This document shows positions 16,108-26,288 of a DNA stretch of 64,000 bases, in pieces (the first letter of the stretch is position 1; the number at the start of each line of letters is the position of its first letter). The notes under the pieces were generated by a model. It saw only the letters and a program-made list of their open reading frames with translations. It was not told the origin of the DNA and ran no database searches. Position numbers and translations under genes: made by a program. Source of the DNA: Chryseobacterium sp. (GTDB taxonomy: Bacteria; Bacteroidota; Bacteroidia; Flavobacteriales; Weeksellaceae); contig JAPUEB010000037.1 of the NCBI GenBank assembly GCA_027492795.1, forward strand, positions 107,311 through 171,310, written 5' to 3'.

Positions 16108-17358
16108 TTATTTCTTTCTAAAAAACCCTTTATTTTTCGGTTTTTTATAGCTTATATTTTCCTTTGGTTGTGGTTTTGGCTTTGGAACAAACGGCTTGTT
16201 ATTGCTGTCGCGTTTGGTTACCACCAAATCATCGGTATGAAAAGGATGCTCCTTTTCCACAGGAATTTTTTTGCCAATTAATTTTTCTGTGTTCTTTAGA
16301 TTGATTAAATCCAAACCGTCCACAAAAGAGATAGAGTTCCCTTCCGCACCGGCTCTTCCAGTTCTTCCAATTCTATGAACGTAGGTTTCGGAAACATCGG
16401 AAAGTTCAAAATTAATAACGTGTTTCAAGTCATCAATATCAATTCCTCGCGCTGCAATATCAGTCGCTACCAAAACTCTGGTTTTTCCTGTTTTGAAATT
16501 TCCCAAAGCCGCTTGTCGAGCATTTTGAGACTTATTTCCATGGATAGCTTCCGCAGAAATTTTGTGTTTATGAAGTTTTCTGGCAATTTTATCAGCGCCG
16601 TGTTTCGTTCTGGAAAAAACCAAAACCGATTCAGAAATATCGTTTTGTAGAATGTGCGTTAACAAATCTAATTTATCATCTCTATCTACGAAATACACTT
16701 TTTGCTGAATGGTGTCTGCAGTTGCTGCAACAGGTGCAACCGAAACTCTCACAGGATTCGTCAGCATTGAATCTGCCAAATCTTCAATTTCTTTGGGAAA
16801 AGTTGCGGAGAAAAATAAAGTCTGTCTTTTTTGAGGTAAAAGTTTTACAATACGTTTCACATCGTGTACAAAACCCATATCCAACATTCTGTCGGCTTCA
16901 TCCAAAACAAAAATTTCTAAATTTTTTAAAGAAATAATGCCCTGTTGAATAAAATCCAGCAATCTTCCTGGAGTTGCGACCAAAATATCAACACCTCTTT
17001 TAAGAGATTGCTCTTGTGCGCCTTGTTTTACGCCGCCAAAAACCACTAAAGTTTTCAATGGAATATGTTTACCGTAGGCGTGAAAACTTTCTTCAATCTG
17101 TATCGCTAATTCTCTTGTTGGTGTAAGAATTAAAGCTTTTATGTGTCGGTTTTTTTCTTTTTTTAAAGAGAGGTTTTGAAGAATTGGGATGGCAAAAGCG
17201 GCTGTTTTTCCAGTTCCGGTTTGTGCGGTTCCTAGCAAATCTTTGCCTTCTAAAAGATGTGGGATTGATTTTTGTTGGATAGGTGTCGGTTTTTCATAAC
17301 CTTCGTGTTGAAGCGCATCAAGGATGGGCTTAATCAGTTTTAAGTCGGTAAATAACAA
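16108..17358 (-). CDS. rhlE: DEAD-box ATP-dependent RNA helicase, RhlE-like
   Basis: Unwinds structured RNA in ribosome assembly or RNA decay. The 416 aa show all helicase motifs: the Q-motif region GYEKPTPIQQKSIPHLLEGKD, motif I AQTGTGKTAAF, PTRELA, TPGRLLD, motif II DEADRMLD, motif III SATFP, ATDIAARGIDI, and motif VI HRIGRTGRAG. A basic tail (KPKNKGFFRKK) ends it, as in RhlE-type enzymes. A TATCTTTG element about 137 bases upstream implies a leader of about 130 bases, a length seen for cold-shock-controlled helicase genes in other bacteria (inference). Confidence 0.93.
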   Translation of the reverse strand: MLFTDLKLIKPILDALQHEGYEKPTPIQQKSIPHLLEGKDLLGTAQTGTGKTAAFAIPILQNLSLKKEKNRHIKALILTPTRELAIQIEESFHAYGKHIPLKTLVVFGGVKQGAQEQSLKRGVDILVATPGRLLDFIQQGIISLKNLEIFVLDEADRMLDMGFVHDVKRIVKLLPQKRQTLFFSATFPKEIEDLADSMLTNPVRVSVAPVAATADTIQQKVYFVDRDDKLDLLTHILQNDISESVLVFSRTKHGADKIARKLHKHKISAEAIHGNKSQNARQAALGNFKTGKTRVLVATDIAARGIDIDDLKHVINFELSDVSETYVHRIGRTGRAGAEGNSISFVDGLDLINLKNTEKLIGKKIPVEKEHPFHTDDLVVTKRDSNNKPFVPKPKPQPKENISYKKPKNKGFFRKK

Positions 17359-17494
17359 ATGTATAATGTTTAAAAATGTGTGCGGACGAAGCAGTTTACT
17401 TCAACATTTTTTCAGCGAAAATTAGAGTAAAAATTTACAAAATTTTCTAAAAGATGAACTTTTATTGGGCTAAAGAATGCCGCGAAATATGGCG

Positions 17495-17502
17495 CAAAGA
17501 TA
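17495..17502 (-). promoter_or_regulatory. Candidate -7 element of rhlE
   Basis: TATCTTTG on the minus strand fits TAnnTTTG. The start near 17490 would give a leader of about 130 bases before ATG 17358. No convincing -33 TTTG is seen. Confidence 0.45.
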
Positions 17503-17606
17503 GTTTTTTTTGCTTAATTTGAAAATCATTGAAATTTGTAAAAAGTTGTTCAGCTATAGGGATGTAGCAAACACTTTCCTAAATTCGTGGTAAAATTTTA
17601 TTGAAA

Positions 17607-18494
17607 ATGAAAAAAATTCTGCTGTTTTCAACTCTCGTCTTTATTTTTAGTTGTAAGAAAAATGAGTTTCAACAAGCCAAAAACGCTGTGGAAAGCACGG
17701 TTTCCAATGCTTTAAATTCAAATGAAAATTCATATGTGAAAATCAATGAAAATAAAAATACCATCAAAACCCGTTTTTCACCTCTCGATGATTACACTTG
17801 GGTTGAAACCGAACACAATTCCTACGGAAATTTCATTGAAAATTTCAAACTGAAAAATTTCGGTGAGCCAATAATTAAGTATAATGGAGAAAAAGTTTCC
17901 AATCAAAATAATCATTTGGCGGTTTTTGATATTGATGTTGGCAGCAAAGATTTGCAACAATGTGCCGATGCGATTATTCGTCTTCGCTCGGAATATCTGT
18001 TTAAAACTAAAAGCTTCGGTGAAATAAAATATCATTTCACAAGTGGCGATTTACTCTCGTGGAACGATTTTAAAAATGGAACTCGAGCTTTCATGAGTGG
18101 AAATTCCGTTACTTTTAGAAAAACCGCTGCAGCAGACGATTCCTACGAAAATTTCAGGAATTACCTCGATTTAATATACAATTACGCTGGAACGATTTCA
18201 CAATTTAAAGAAACTCAACCCGTAAATAAAACTTCCGATTTAAAAACTGGCGATATCCTTATCACCGCCGGAAGTCCGGGACACGTAGTTTTCATCGCAG
18301 GTGTTTCTAAAAACTCCGAAGGCAAAAAATTATTTCTCTTGGGCGAAGGTTTCACTCCTGCACAGTCGATTTCGATTATGAAAAATCCTTTCAATCCGAA
18401 AATTTCGCCTTGGTACGATTTGGATGCAAATGCGGATGAAATAAAAACTTCCCGATATTTTTTTAAGCCTGTAAGTTTTAGGAGATATGAGTGA
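17607..18494 (+). CDS. DUF4846 domain lipoprotein
   Basis: 295 aa from ATG 17607; an upstream TTG at 17601 is in frame but less likely. The lipoprotein signal MKKILLFSTLVFIFSCKK places Cys at residue 16. The mature domain opens TRFSPLDDYTWVETEHNSYGNFI and contains DVGSKDLQQCADAIIRLRSEYL, HFTSGDLLSWNDFKNG, and DLKTGDILITAGSPGHVVFIAGV. These fit DUF4846, found in Bacteroidetes surface lipoproteins. The GDI...PGHVVFIAGV end resembles the His part of NlpC/P60-like folds, but a catalytic Cys is not obvious to me. Function unknown. It is followed by pfkA, which has its own promoter. Confidence 0.85.
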   Translation: MKKILLFSTLVFIFSCKKNEFQQAKNAVESTVSNALNSNENSYVKINENKNTIKTRFSPLDDYTWVETEHNSYGNFIENFKLKNFGEPIIKYNGEKVSNQNNHLAVFDIDVGSKDLQQCADAIIRLRSEYLFKTKSFGEIKYHFTSGDLLSWNDFKNGTRAFMSGNSVTFRKTAAADDSYENFRNYLDLIYNYAGTISQFKETQPVNKTSDLKTGDILITAGSPGHVVFIAGVSKNSEGKKLFLLGEGFTPAQSISIMKNPFNPKISPWYDLDANADEIKTSRYFFKPVSFRRYE

Positions 18495-18567
18495 GTTTTA
18501 GACAAAATCTATGATTAAGATATTTTTAAATGTCATTTATCATCTCTTTCGTTTGCCTTAATTTTTG

Positions 18568-18590
18568 TAAATTTGCTATTCCTAATTTTG
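18568..18590 (+). promoter_or_regulatory. Two candidate -7 elements before pfkA
   Basis: TAAATTTG (18568-18575) and TAATTTTG (18583-18590) both match TAnnTTTG. The second would start transcription around 18595, just ahead of ATG 18598, and would exclude the ATG at 18592. TTTG at 18552-18555 is too close to the first and too far from the second for the N19 rule. Confidence 0.45.
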
Positions 18591-18597
18591 GATGAAT

Positions 18598-19584
18598 ATG
18601 GCAGAACATAAAATAAAGAAAATTGGTGTTTTTACTTCAGGCGGAGATGCACCGGGGATGAATGCAGCACTGAGAGCCGTTGTAAGAACCGCAAATTTTT
18701 ACGGTATTGAATGTTTTGGAATTCGGGAAGGCTACAATGGGCTTATCCACGGAAATATTACAAAAATGGGCGCCCGTTCCGTAAGTAACATCATCAATTT
18801 GGGTGGAACCATCCTGAAATCTGCACGTTCTGCTGAATTTAGAACGAAAGAAGGACGTCAAACAGCTTACGATAATTGCGTGAAACACGGAATTGATGCG
18901 TTGGTTTGCATCGGCGGAGACGGAACTTTTACTGGTGCAAAAATTTTTAACGAAGAATTTGGAATACAAACCATTGGAGTTCCCGGAACAATAGATAACG
19001 ATATTTTCGGAACGGACACAACGATTGGTTACGACACCGCATTGAATACCGCAATGGAAGCCATCGACAAAATTCGGGATACGGCAACATCACACAGCAG
19101 AGTATTTTTCGTAGAAGTGATGGGACGTGACGCCGGTTTTATCGCATTAAACTCCGGAATTGCAACAGGAGCTGTAGATATATTGATTCCAGAGCAAAAC
19201 GACAGTATTCAGGAGCTTTTCGATACGTTTGAAAAAGCTGGAAAAAGAGGGAAAAACTCAAGCATTGTGGTTGTGGCAGAAGGTGAAAAACTGGGTAACG
19301 TTTACGATTTAGCCAAACAAACCAAAGAAAAATATCCAAACTACGACATCCGAATTGCCGTTTTGGGACATATTCAACGTGGCGGTTCTCCAAGTTGTGC
19401 TGATCGAGTTTTGGCATCCAGACTTGGTTATGGAGCCGTGATTGGTTTAATGGAAGGAAGAAGCAACGTAATGGCAGGAATGCGTTCCAACAATTTGGTT
19501 TTCACTCCAATAGAGGAAGCTATTAAAAAACACAACACCATTAATAAAGATTTGCTTGAAATTTCTGAAATTTTAGCATTGTAA
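18598..19584 (+). CDS. pfkA: 6-phosphofructokinase
   Basis: Phosphorylates fructose 6-phosphate to fructose 1,6-bisphosphate in glycolysis. The PfkA type has about 328 aa. Nucleotide-binding segment IGVFTSGGDAPGMNAALRAV, then GIREGYNGLI, LVCIGGDGTFTGA, catalytic GTIDNDIFGTDTTIGYDTA, EVMGRDAGFIA, and LGHIQRGGSPSCADR are all present. The Gly in GGDGT (G-D-G-T) points to ATP rather than pyrophosphate use. I take ATG 18598 (MAEHKIKK), as a promoter element ends just before it; ATG 18592 is also possible. gap follows after 59 bases and is likely co-transcribed. Confidence 0.96.
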   Translation: MAEHKIKKIGVFTSGGDAPGMNAALRAVVRTANFYGIECFGIREGYNGLIHGNITKMGARSVSNIINLGGTILKSARSAEFRTKEGRQTAYDNCVKHGIDALVCIGGDGTFTGAKIFNEEFGIQTIGVPGTIDNDIFGTDTTIGYDTALNTAMEAIDKIRDTATSHSRVFFVEVMGRDAGFIALNSGIATGAVDILIPEQNDSIQELFDTFEKAGKRGKNSSIVVVAEGEKLGNVYDLAKQTKEKYPNYDIRIAVLGHIQRGGSPSCADRVLASRLGYGAVIGLMEGRSNVMAGMRSNNLVFTPIEEAIKKHNTINKDLLEISEILAL

Positions 19585-19628
19585 AAAATCAACACAAAAT
19601 AAAATTTGAAAAATAAAATATTAATTAA

Positions 19629-20648
<1,020 letters not shown>

Positions 20649-20672
20649 TTGATTTTCAATTGAATGAATACA

Positions 20673-20704
20673 AGCCTTCCAAATTTTTTGGGAGGTTTTT
20701 TTTA
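20673..20704 (+). terminator. Terminator of gap
   Basis: GCCTTCC pairs with GGGAGG (one G-T pair) around an A/T loop and is followed by eight T. It lies 25 bases after the gap stop codon. Confidence 0.8.
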
Positions 20705-20880
20705 TGGGCAATTCCCTCGCCTTTGCTAAACCTTATAGGTTTCGGAAACCTATAAGGTTTTCCAACAGCGTCGGGTCGCTACGTCCGCTGCAATCTTTTT
20801 TTTGGCGGCGGCTTCGCCGCCCCCAAAAAAAAGGATTTTCGCTACCATCGCTATTGCGATTTCCATCAATACAAAATATT
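20704..20880. repeat. Composite palindromic element, copy 2
   Basis: It has the same ordered blocks as 12197-12385: a CCCTCGCC start, the 30-base TATAGGTTTCGG palindrome (about 20730-20760), CAGCGTCGGGTCGCTACGTC, a variable interior, and CGCTACCATCGCT. Here the interior is a T8-GGCGGCGGC hairpin matched by its complement ending in A8. Tips GGCAAT (left) and ATTGCG (right) are complementary, unlike those of copy 1. No gene is evident in 20705-20953. Confidence 0.75.
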
Positions 20881-20953
20881 TTCGGTGCAAAAATTGTATC
20901 TTTAGAAACAAGTCTTTTTTCTTTCATCTTTACTCTTTTATCTCTCAAAAAAA

Positions 20954-21484
20954 ATGAAAACCATCTTCACCATAGGACACTCAACGCACACTTTGGGAGA
21001 TTTTATTGCGATGCTGAAATCATTTGAAATAGAAGTTTTGGCAGACATCAGAAGTTTTCCTAGTTCCCGAAAATTTCCACAGTTTAATCAGGAAAATTTA
21101 AAAGTTTCTCTGCCAGAAAATGGAATTGAATACATTCATTTCAAGGATTTGGGTGGAAGAAGAAAAGTTCTGCCCAATTCTCAAAACACAGCGTGGCGAT
21201 TGGATGCTTTCCGAGGTTACGCCGATTATATGGAAACCGAAGATTTCAAAAAAGCAATCAAAAATTTGAAAAAAATTGCAATGGAAAAACGCACCGGTTT
21301 TATGTGTGCAGAAGCCGTTTGGTGGAGTTGTCACCGGTCTTTAGTTTCCGATTATTTGAAGAATGAAGGTTGGAATGTTCAGCATATTATGGCAGTCGGA
21401 AAAAGCACGGAACATCCCTACACCAAACCAGCGAGAATAGTAAACGGAAAACTGGTTTACACGGAACCGAATTTATTTGAATAA
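20954..21484 (+). CDS. DUF488 family protein
   Basis: A 176-aa soluble protein with the DUF488 hallmarks: the opening TIFTIGHSTHTLGDFI, then VLADIRSFPSSRKFPQFN, the IEYIHFKDLGGRR segment, and the conserved Cys-His region MCAEAVWWSCHRSLVSDYL. These define a small domain of unknown function seen in bacteria, fungi and archaea; Cys and His are invariant, suggesting catalysis or metal binding. It stands alone between two palindromic spacer elements. Confidence 0.9.
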   Translation: MKTIFTIGHSTHTLGDFIAMLKSFEIEVLADIRSFPSSRKFPQFNQENLKVSLPENGIEYIHFKDLGGRRKVLPNSQNTAWRLDAFRGYADYMETEDFKKAIKNLKKIAMEKRTGFMCAEAVWWSCHRSLVSDYLKNEGWNVQHIMAVGKSTEHPYTKPARIVNGKLVYTEPNLFE

Positions 21485-21491
21485 GAAATAA

Positions 21492-21650
21492 AACCACAAA
21501 AGGCACAAAAGTTTTATTTTTTATAGAAATTAAAGATGGAACGTATTGAGAATATTAAGTTCACAAAAAATAAAAATCTTCGATTTTTAAAATTATGTTT
21601 CCTTTTGAACAACTTTAAGCATTAAGAAATCTTTTGTGCCTTTTGTGGTT
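21492..21650. repeat. Long palindromic spacer element, 'CACAAAAG' family, copy A
   Basis: AACCACAAAAGGCACAAAAG (21492-21511) is an exact inverted repeat of 21631-21650, with 119 AT-rich bases between. Related elements lie at 42204-42378 and 50167-50350, and a variant lies at 25098-25214. Confidence 0.8.
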
Positions 21651-21678
21651 CAAAAAAACACGACCTTTGTGATTAACA

Positions 21679-22884
21679 ATGAAAGCACAACCAAAATTTC
21701 AAAACGCTCCACATTTCAAAAACTTTTGGGAAAAAGGCAACGGAAAACAACTTCTCGACTGGAGCAGTGAAAAAATTGATTTCCAAAATTTTGAAAAATA
21801 TGCGCATTTATATTACGAAGTTGATGAATTAGGCGATAATGCGGTGAAAGATACTTATCTAAAATTGCCTTATCACGAAGCGAGCGCGATTGTTCAACAG
21901 TTTTCAAAATATAAAATTTCAGAAAATTCCGACTCACCAGAAAGTGTAAAAAAACTTTTTTTGCAAATGCAGGAAATTCCAGATTGGTTTGATGTAGATT
22001 TAGCCAACATCGGAGCAAGATTATGTATGCGCAGCGGAACGAATGCCTTAATTATCCTTCGTGATTTTACTTTGATGGGCGGTTACGATTTCGCTTACCT
22101 CAACAAACCGCTAATTTTCACAGGAGCGTTGAAAAAAGGAGCGGTCAAACGTTTGAAAGACACTTTAGAATTTTGGGTAAATGTAACCCGAGAAAATGCT
22201 TTAAAAATTAATTCCGAAGCCTATCAATTGATTGTAAGAACCCGATTGATGCACTCTTACGCACGTTTAAGCATCAAAAACAAAACAAAAAACTGGGATT
22301 TTGAAAATTGGGGCGAACCCATCAATTCTTGGGATATGATTGCGACTTACACAGGATTTTCGCTGGTTTTTATACAAGGTTTGAAAAAATTGGGGCTCAA
22401 AATTTCTGAAAAAGAAGAACTTGGACTTTTCCATCTTTGGAAATATGTTGGTTATTTGCTTGGAATTCCTTCAGAATATCTTCCAGAAAATCGTCAACAG
22501 GCGATTGAACAACTCTATCTTTGGAGTTCAATTCAAGATAAAGGTGATGAAGATTCAGCACATTTGGCGAGAGCGTTGTTGGATGAAAATTTGGAAAATA
22601 CCATTTACAAATTTCAATTTCAAAGAAACTTACTGTTGAATTTACATCAAAGTATGAATTGGTTTTTGCTTGATAAAGAAATCAACGAACGATTGAAAAT
22701 TCCAAAAGTTGGATTGACTTCCATCTTTCCGAAACTCATCATTAAAGCCAATCATTTTTCTCAAAAATTTTATGATTTGAATGATTTAAAGAGATATCAA
22801 AAATTGGTAGAAATCGGTAATAAACAGCAGATGAAAGTTTTAGATGATTATATAAAACACACGCCGAAGGATTTTCATTATTAA
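21679..22884 (+). CDS. MpaB/rubber-oxygenase-like protein (DUF2236)
   Basis: 401 aa, mainly helical, no signal peptide. The segment LQMQEIPDWFDVDLANIGARLCMRSG, then IFTGALKKGAVKRLKDTLEFWVNVT, and RTRLMHSYARLSIKNK match the catalytic domain shared by the fungal MpaB oxygenase and the latex-clearing haem proteins (DUF2236). In that group a conserved Arg/His set near RLMHSYAR is tied to haem-dependent oxygen chemistry. Whether this protein binds haem, and its substrate, cannot be read here. It appears transcribed alone. Confidence 0.85.
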   Translation: MKAQPKFQNAPHFKNFWEKGNGKQLLDWSSEKIDFQNFEKYAHLYYEVDELGDNAVKDTYLKLPYHEASAIVQQFSKYKISENSDSPESVKKLFLQMQEIPDWFDVDLANIGARLCMRSGTNALIILRDFTLMGGYDFAYLNKPLIFTGALKKGAVKRLKDTLEFWVNVTRENALKINSEAYQLIVRTRLMHSYARLSIKNKTKNWDFENWGEPINSWDMIATYTGFSLVFIQGLKKLGLKISEKEELGLFHLWKYVGYLLGIPSEYLPENRQQAIEQLYLWSSIQDKGDEDSAHLARALLDENLENTIYKFQFQRNLLLNLHQSMNWFLLDKEINERLKIPKVGLTSIFPKLIIKANHFSQKFYDLNDLKRYQKLVEIGNKQQMKVLDDYIKHTPKDFHY

Positions 22885-22968
22885 CTTTCAAAAGTATACC
22901 ACATCTTTAGAACTCAAATTTCGTAAATTAGCAATCTTACTTTTAAAATAAATTTTAGAAATCTAAAA

Positions 22969-25089
22969 ATGATAAATCCCCTATTAAAAGACTTTAACAC
23001 ACCATGTAATTCCGCTCCGTTTAACGAAATTAAAGAAGAACATTATCTTCCCGCTTTCCAAGAACTCGTCAAAATTTCTGAAAAAGAAATTGATGCAATT
23101 GCCAACAACCCAGAACCCGCAACTTTTGAAAATACGATTGAAGCAATGGCATATTCCGGCGAAAAACTGGATGTGGTTTCCAATATTTTTTTCAATCTAA
23201 ATTCTGCGGAAACGAACGATGAAATTCAGAAAATTGCTCAGGAAGTTTCGCCACTTTTGACGGAGTTTTCTTCTAAAATTTCGCAAAACGAAGTTCTTTT
23301 TTCAAGAATTAAAAAAGTTTTTGATGAGTGGAATTCCCCTCCTTTGGAGGGGTGGTCGAGCCAAAGGCGAGATCGGGGTGGTTTTAAAGATTTAAACGAA
23401 GAACAACAAATGCTTCTGAACGAAACTTACAAAGGATTTGTTCGCAGCGGCGCACTTTTAAGTGATGATGATAAGAAAAAACTGGAGAAAATCAATATGG
23501 ATTTATCCATAAAATCGTTGCAGTTTGGACAAAATGTTTTGGCATCTACAAATGCTTATTTCAAGCATATTACCGATAGAAACGAACTCGCTGGAATTCC
23601 CGAACCGATTTTGGAACAATACGCCGAAGAAGCGAAAGAAAGAAATTTGGAAGGTTATGTAATTACGTTGCAATATCCAAGTTATCTTCCTGCAATGACT
23701 TACGCTGAAAACCGTGAGCTTCGCAAAGAATTGGCTTTGGCAAACGGAAAAAAATCTTTTGACGGCAGCGATTGGGACAATCAAAACTTAATCAAAGAAA
23801 TCATAAAGTTGCGTCAAGAAAAAGCTGAAATTTTGGGCTATAAAAATTTTGCAGACTTTGTTTTGGAAGAAAGAATGGCAAAATCGCCCGTAAAAGTTCA
23901 AGAATTTTTGAATGAATTGCTTGAAAAAGCCAAACCTTACGCCGAAAAAGAAATTTCCGAATTAAAAACCCTCGCAAAAGCTGATGGAATTGAGGAAATG
24001 CAGAGTTGGGATCACGCTTTTTATGCCGAAAAACTTCGCAAACAAAAATTTGATTTGAATGATGAGGAATTAAAGCCCTATTTCCAGTTGGAAAAAGTTC
24101 AAGAAGCGGTTTTTGGATTGGCAGAAAAACTTTTTGGATTGGAGTTTGTGGAAACGAATGACATTCAAAAATATCATTCGGAAGTGAGGACGTATGAAAT
24201 ATATGAGCAATCCCCTAAATCCCCGAAGGGGACTTGTTCCTCCCCTTCGGGGAGGTCAGGAGGGGATTTTAAGGCAATTCTTTATGTCGATTATCACCCT
24301 AGAAAAGGCAAAAGAGCCGGAGCTTGGATGACGAGTTTTAAAAGTCAGTTTCAAAAAGATGGCGAAAATCATCGTCCGCATATTTCTGTGGTTTGCAATT
24401 TTTCAAAACCCACGAAAGATGCACCTAGTTTATTGACTTTTCAAGAAGTAACAACGCTTTTCCACGAATTTGGTCACGCTTTACACGGTGTTTTAGCGAA
24501 TACGCAATATCCAAATCTATCGGGAACATCTGTAAAATGGGACTTTGTGGAACTTCCTTCTCAATTTTTAGAAAATTATTGCTACGAACCAGAGTTTTTA
24601 AAAACCTTCGCTAAACATTATCAAACCGGCGAAATTTTATCGGATGAAAAAATTCAAAAAATCGCGGAAAGCAAAAATTTTATGGAAGGTTACCAAACGT
24701 TGAGACAACTTGGTTTTGGGCTTTTGGATATGGCTTATCATTCTGGAGTTGTGGAGTTGGAGCGTTTGAGTGTGAAGGAGTTTGAAGACAAGATGACTTC
24801 GAGAACAAATTTGTATCCTAAAAATCCCGAAACTGCCATGAGTCCAAGTTTTTCACATATTTTTCAGGGTGGTTATTCTGCAGGATATTATTCTTATAAA
24901 TGGGCAGAAGTTTTGGATGCGGATGCTTTTCAATATTTTAAGGAAAATGGAATTTTCAACTCAGAAATTGCAGCAAAATACAAAGTTTTACTTTCTTCCG
25001 GCGGAACAAAAGACCCAATGGAACTTTATAAAAACTTTAGAGGAAGTGAACCGAAAGTGGAAAGTTTGTTGAAACGTGCGTTTGGATAA
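22969..25089 (+). CDS. M3 family oligopeptidase (peptidyl-dipeptidase Dcp-like)
   Basis: Zinc metallopeptidase that trims short peptides, 706 aa, cytoplasmic or periplasmic; no clear signal. The C-terminal domain carries the zinc motif HEFGHALHG (His499, Glu500, His503) and the usual distal Glu in the helix that follows; SGTSVKWDFVELPSQFLENY and YSAGYYSYKWAEVLDADAF are typical of Dcp/OpdA. Two insertions look foreign: residues about 123-140 (SPPLEGWSSQRRDRGGF) and about 415-434 (SPKSPKGTCSSPSGRSGGDF). Each is encoded by a C/G-rich palindromic element that stays in frame and lies outside the zinc site, so the enzyme is probably still active. Confidence 0.93.
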   Translation: MINPLLKDFNTPCNSAPFNEIKEEHYLPAFQELVKISEKEIDAIANNPEPATFENTIEAMAYSGEKLDVVSNIFFNLNSAETNDEIQKIAQEVSPLLTEFSSKISQNEVLFSRIKKVFDEWNSPPLEGWSSQRRDRGGFKDLNEEQQMLLNETYKGFVRSGALLSDDDKKKLEKINMDLSIKSLQFGQNVLASTNAYFKHITDRNELAGIPEPILEQYAEEAKERNLEGYVITLQYPSYLPAMTYAENRELRKELALANGKKSFDGSDWDNQNLIKEIIKLRQEKAEILGYKNFADFVLEERMAKSPVKVQEFLNELLEKAKPYAEKEISELKTLAKADGIEEMQSWDHAFYAEKLRKQKFDLNDEELKPYFQLEKVQEAVFGLAEKLFGLEFVETNDIQKYHSEVRTYEIYEQSPKSPKGTCSSPSGRSGGDFKAILYVDYHPRKGKRAGAWMTSFKSQFQKDGENHRPHISVVCNFSKPTKDAPSLLTFQEVTTLFHEFGHALHGVLANTQYPNLSGTSVKWDFVELPSQFLENYCYEPEFLKTFAKHYQTGEILSDEKIQKIAESKNFMEGYQTLRQLGFGLLDMAYHSGVVELERLSVKEFEDKMTSRTNLYPKNPETAMSPSFSHIFQGGYSAGYYSYKWAEVLDADAFQYFKENGIFNSEIAAKYKVLLSSGGTKDPMELYKNFRGSEPKVESLLKRAFG
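23335..23385 (+). repeat. In-frame palindromic insertion 1 in M3 peptidase
   Basis: TCCCCTCCTTTGGAGGGGTG, then a GAGCC...GGCGAGAT spacer and CGGGGTGG. Translated SPPLEGWSSQRRDRGG within a helical N-terminal region where homologues I recall run straight into 'LxPEQQMLLNETY'. Confidence 0.7.
24211..24268 (+). repeat. In-frame palindromic insertion 2 in M3 peptidase
   Basis: AATCCCCTAAATCCCCGAAG at the left and CTTCGGGGAGGTCAGGAGGG at the right form a long stem around CTTGTTCC. Translated QSPKSPKGTCSSPSGRSGGD, just before the conserved strand ILYVDYHPRKGKRAGAWM. Confidence 0.75.
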
Positions 25090-25097
25090 TTGAAAAA

Positions 25098-25214
25098 TGC
25101 CACGAATGCACGAATATTTTTAGTAGAAATATAAAACGTTTGATTTGTTTGAAATTGCAAACTTTTGCTGAAACTAATATGATTAATCAATAATTCATTC
25201 GTGCATTCGTGGCA
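25098..25214. repeat. Palindromic spacer element, variant D
   Basis: TGCCACGAATGCACGAAT (25098-25115) is an exact inverted repeat of 25197-25214. It lies between the convergent M3 peptidase and flippase-like genes and resembles the 'CACAAAAG' family in layout, but has different arm bases. Confidence 0.75.
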
Positions 25215-25218
25215 AAAA

Positions 25219-26247
25219 CTATCTAAATTCCTGATTTTTTACGGCTAAATTTCGGGCTTTTGCAAGGATTGGAATGGAAATAAATCCCATAACTGCCATT
25301 ATAAAAAGTTGTAGTGTGTGTGAAATAAACGCATAAGCCAAACCGACTTCCGCACCCTCTTCAAAAGATTTTCCCATTGAAAGAAACAAAGCGCCAATCC
25401 CTAGTTTTAGGGCAAAATGAAACGCCCCGATTCCTCCAGATGCAGGAACCATCATTCCCAAAGTTCCTACAACGATGATGAAAAATCCGTCTGCAATGGT
25501 GAAATTGGAGGTTTCAGGCAGTGAAAAACAAACGAGAAATGCTGCCAAATAAAAACAAATCCAAATGGCGATGGAATAAATAATGAATTTTATAGGCTGT
25601 TTCAATTTAAAGATTGAAAGAACTCCATCTAAAATGCCATCCAAGATTTTGATAATATTTCCTAAAATTGGAACATTTCGGAATTTATTTTTAAAAACAA
25701 AAAACAAAATCGCACCTACAGTAAGAATCCCTAAAATCAAACCAATTTTTGTGGGACTTACACTAATATTTGCATGTTTATAAAAAGCAAGAATCGCATC
25801 GTATTTGAAAATCAAAGTCAAGGCTAGAAATCCTGCCATACAGAGTAAATCTACCACTCTTTCCAAAATTACGGTTCCGAAAGATTTGTCCACAGGTACT
25901 TTTTCCACACCATAAAGCGCTGTAGCTCTCGCCAATTCTCCACTTCTGGGAATGGTGAGATTCATCAAATATCCAAACGAAAGCGTCCAAAGTGCGTTGG
26001 AGTTTGAAATTTTATATCCCATTGGTTCCAAAAGGAGGTTCCAGCGAATAGCACGAATCCAATACGCCAAAATTCCGAAAACAGCTGCTGCAGCTACCCA
26101 AAGATAATTGGCTTTTGCAAAATATCCTTTAATTTTCGCAAACGGAAGTCCGCGAAAAGCGAGCCACATAAAAAAAACAGCCACTGCTATTGAGATGGCA
26201 ATGGTTATTATAGTTTTGGTAGGATTATTTTTTTTTTGATTTTCCAA
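25219..26247 (-). CDS. Flippase-like / LPG-synthase transmembrane-domain protein
   Basis: Polytopic inner-membrane protein of 342 aa with about eight hydrophobic segments. The IRAIRWNLLLEPMGY segment, LTIPRSGELARATALY and the GGIGAFHFALKLG motif mark the lysylphosphatidylglycerol-synthase membrane domain (YbhN/AglD2 type). It lacks the soluble aminoacyl-transfer domain of MprF. Such stand-alone domains are thought to handle lipid or lipid-linked sugar transfer; the substrate is unknown. It follows panD by 41 bases and is likely in the same transcript. Confidence 0.88.
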   Translation of the reverse strand: MENQKKNNPTKTIITIAISIAVAVFFMWLAFRGLPFAKIKGYFAKANYLWVAAAAVFGILAYWIRAIRWNLLLEPMGYKISNSNALWTLSFGYLMNLTIPRSGELARATALYGVEKVPVDKSFGTVILERVVDLLCMAGFLALTLIFKYDAILAFYKHANISVSPTKIGLILGILTVGAILFFVFKNKFRNVPILGNIIKILDGILDGVLSIFKLKQPIKFIIYSIAIWICFYLAAFLVCFSLPETSNFTIADGFFIIVVGTLGMMVPASGGIGAFHFALKLGIGALFLSMGKSFEEGAEVGLAYAFISHTLQLFIMAVMGFISIPILAKARNLAVKNQEFR

Positions 26248-26288
26248 AATTTGCAGAAAGCAAACAGCTGAAAGCCGAAAGCACTTTT

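Noticed and set aside
20704..21027. Open frame of about 107 codons before DUF488
   Set aside because: It consists of the composite palindromic element, shares its first residues with the frame at 12.2 kb for that reason, and overlaps the real DUF488 start.
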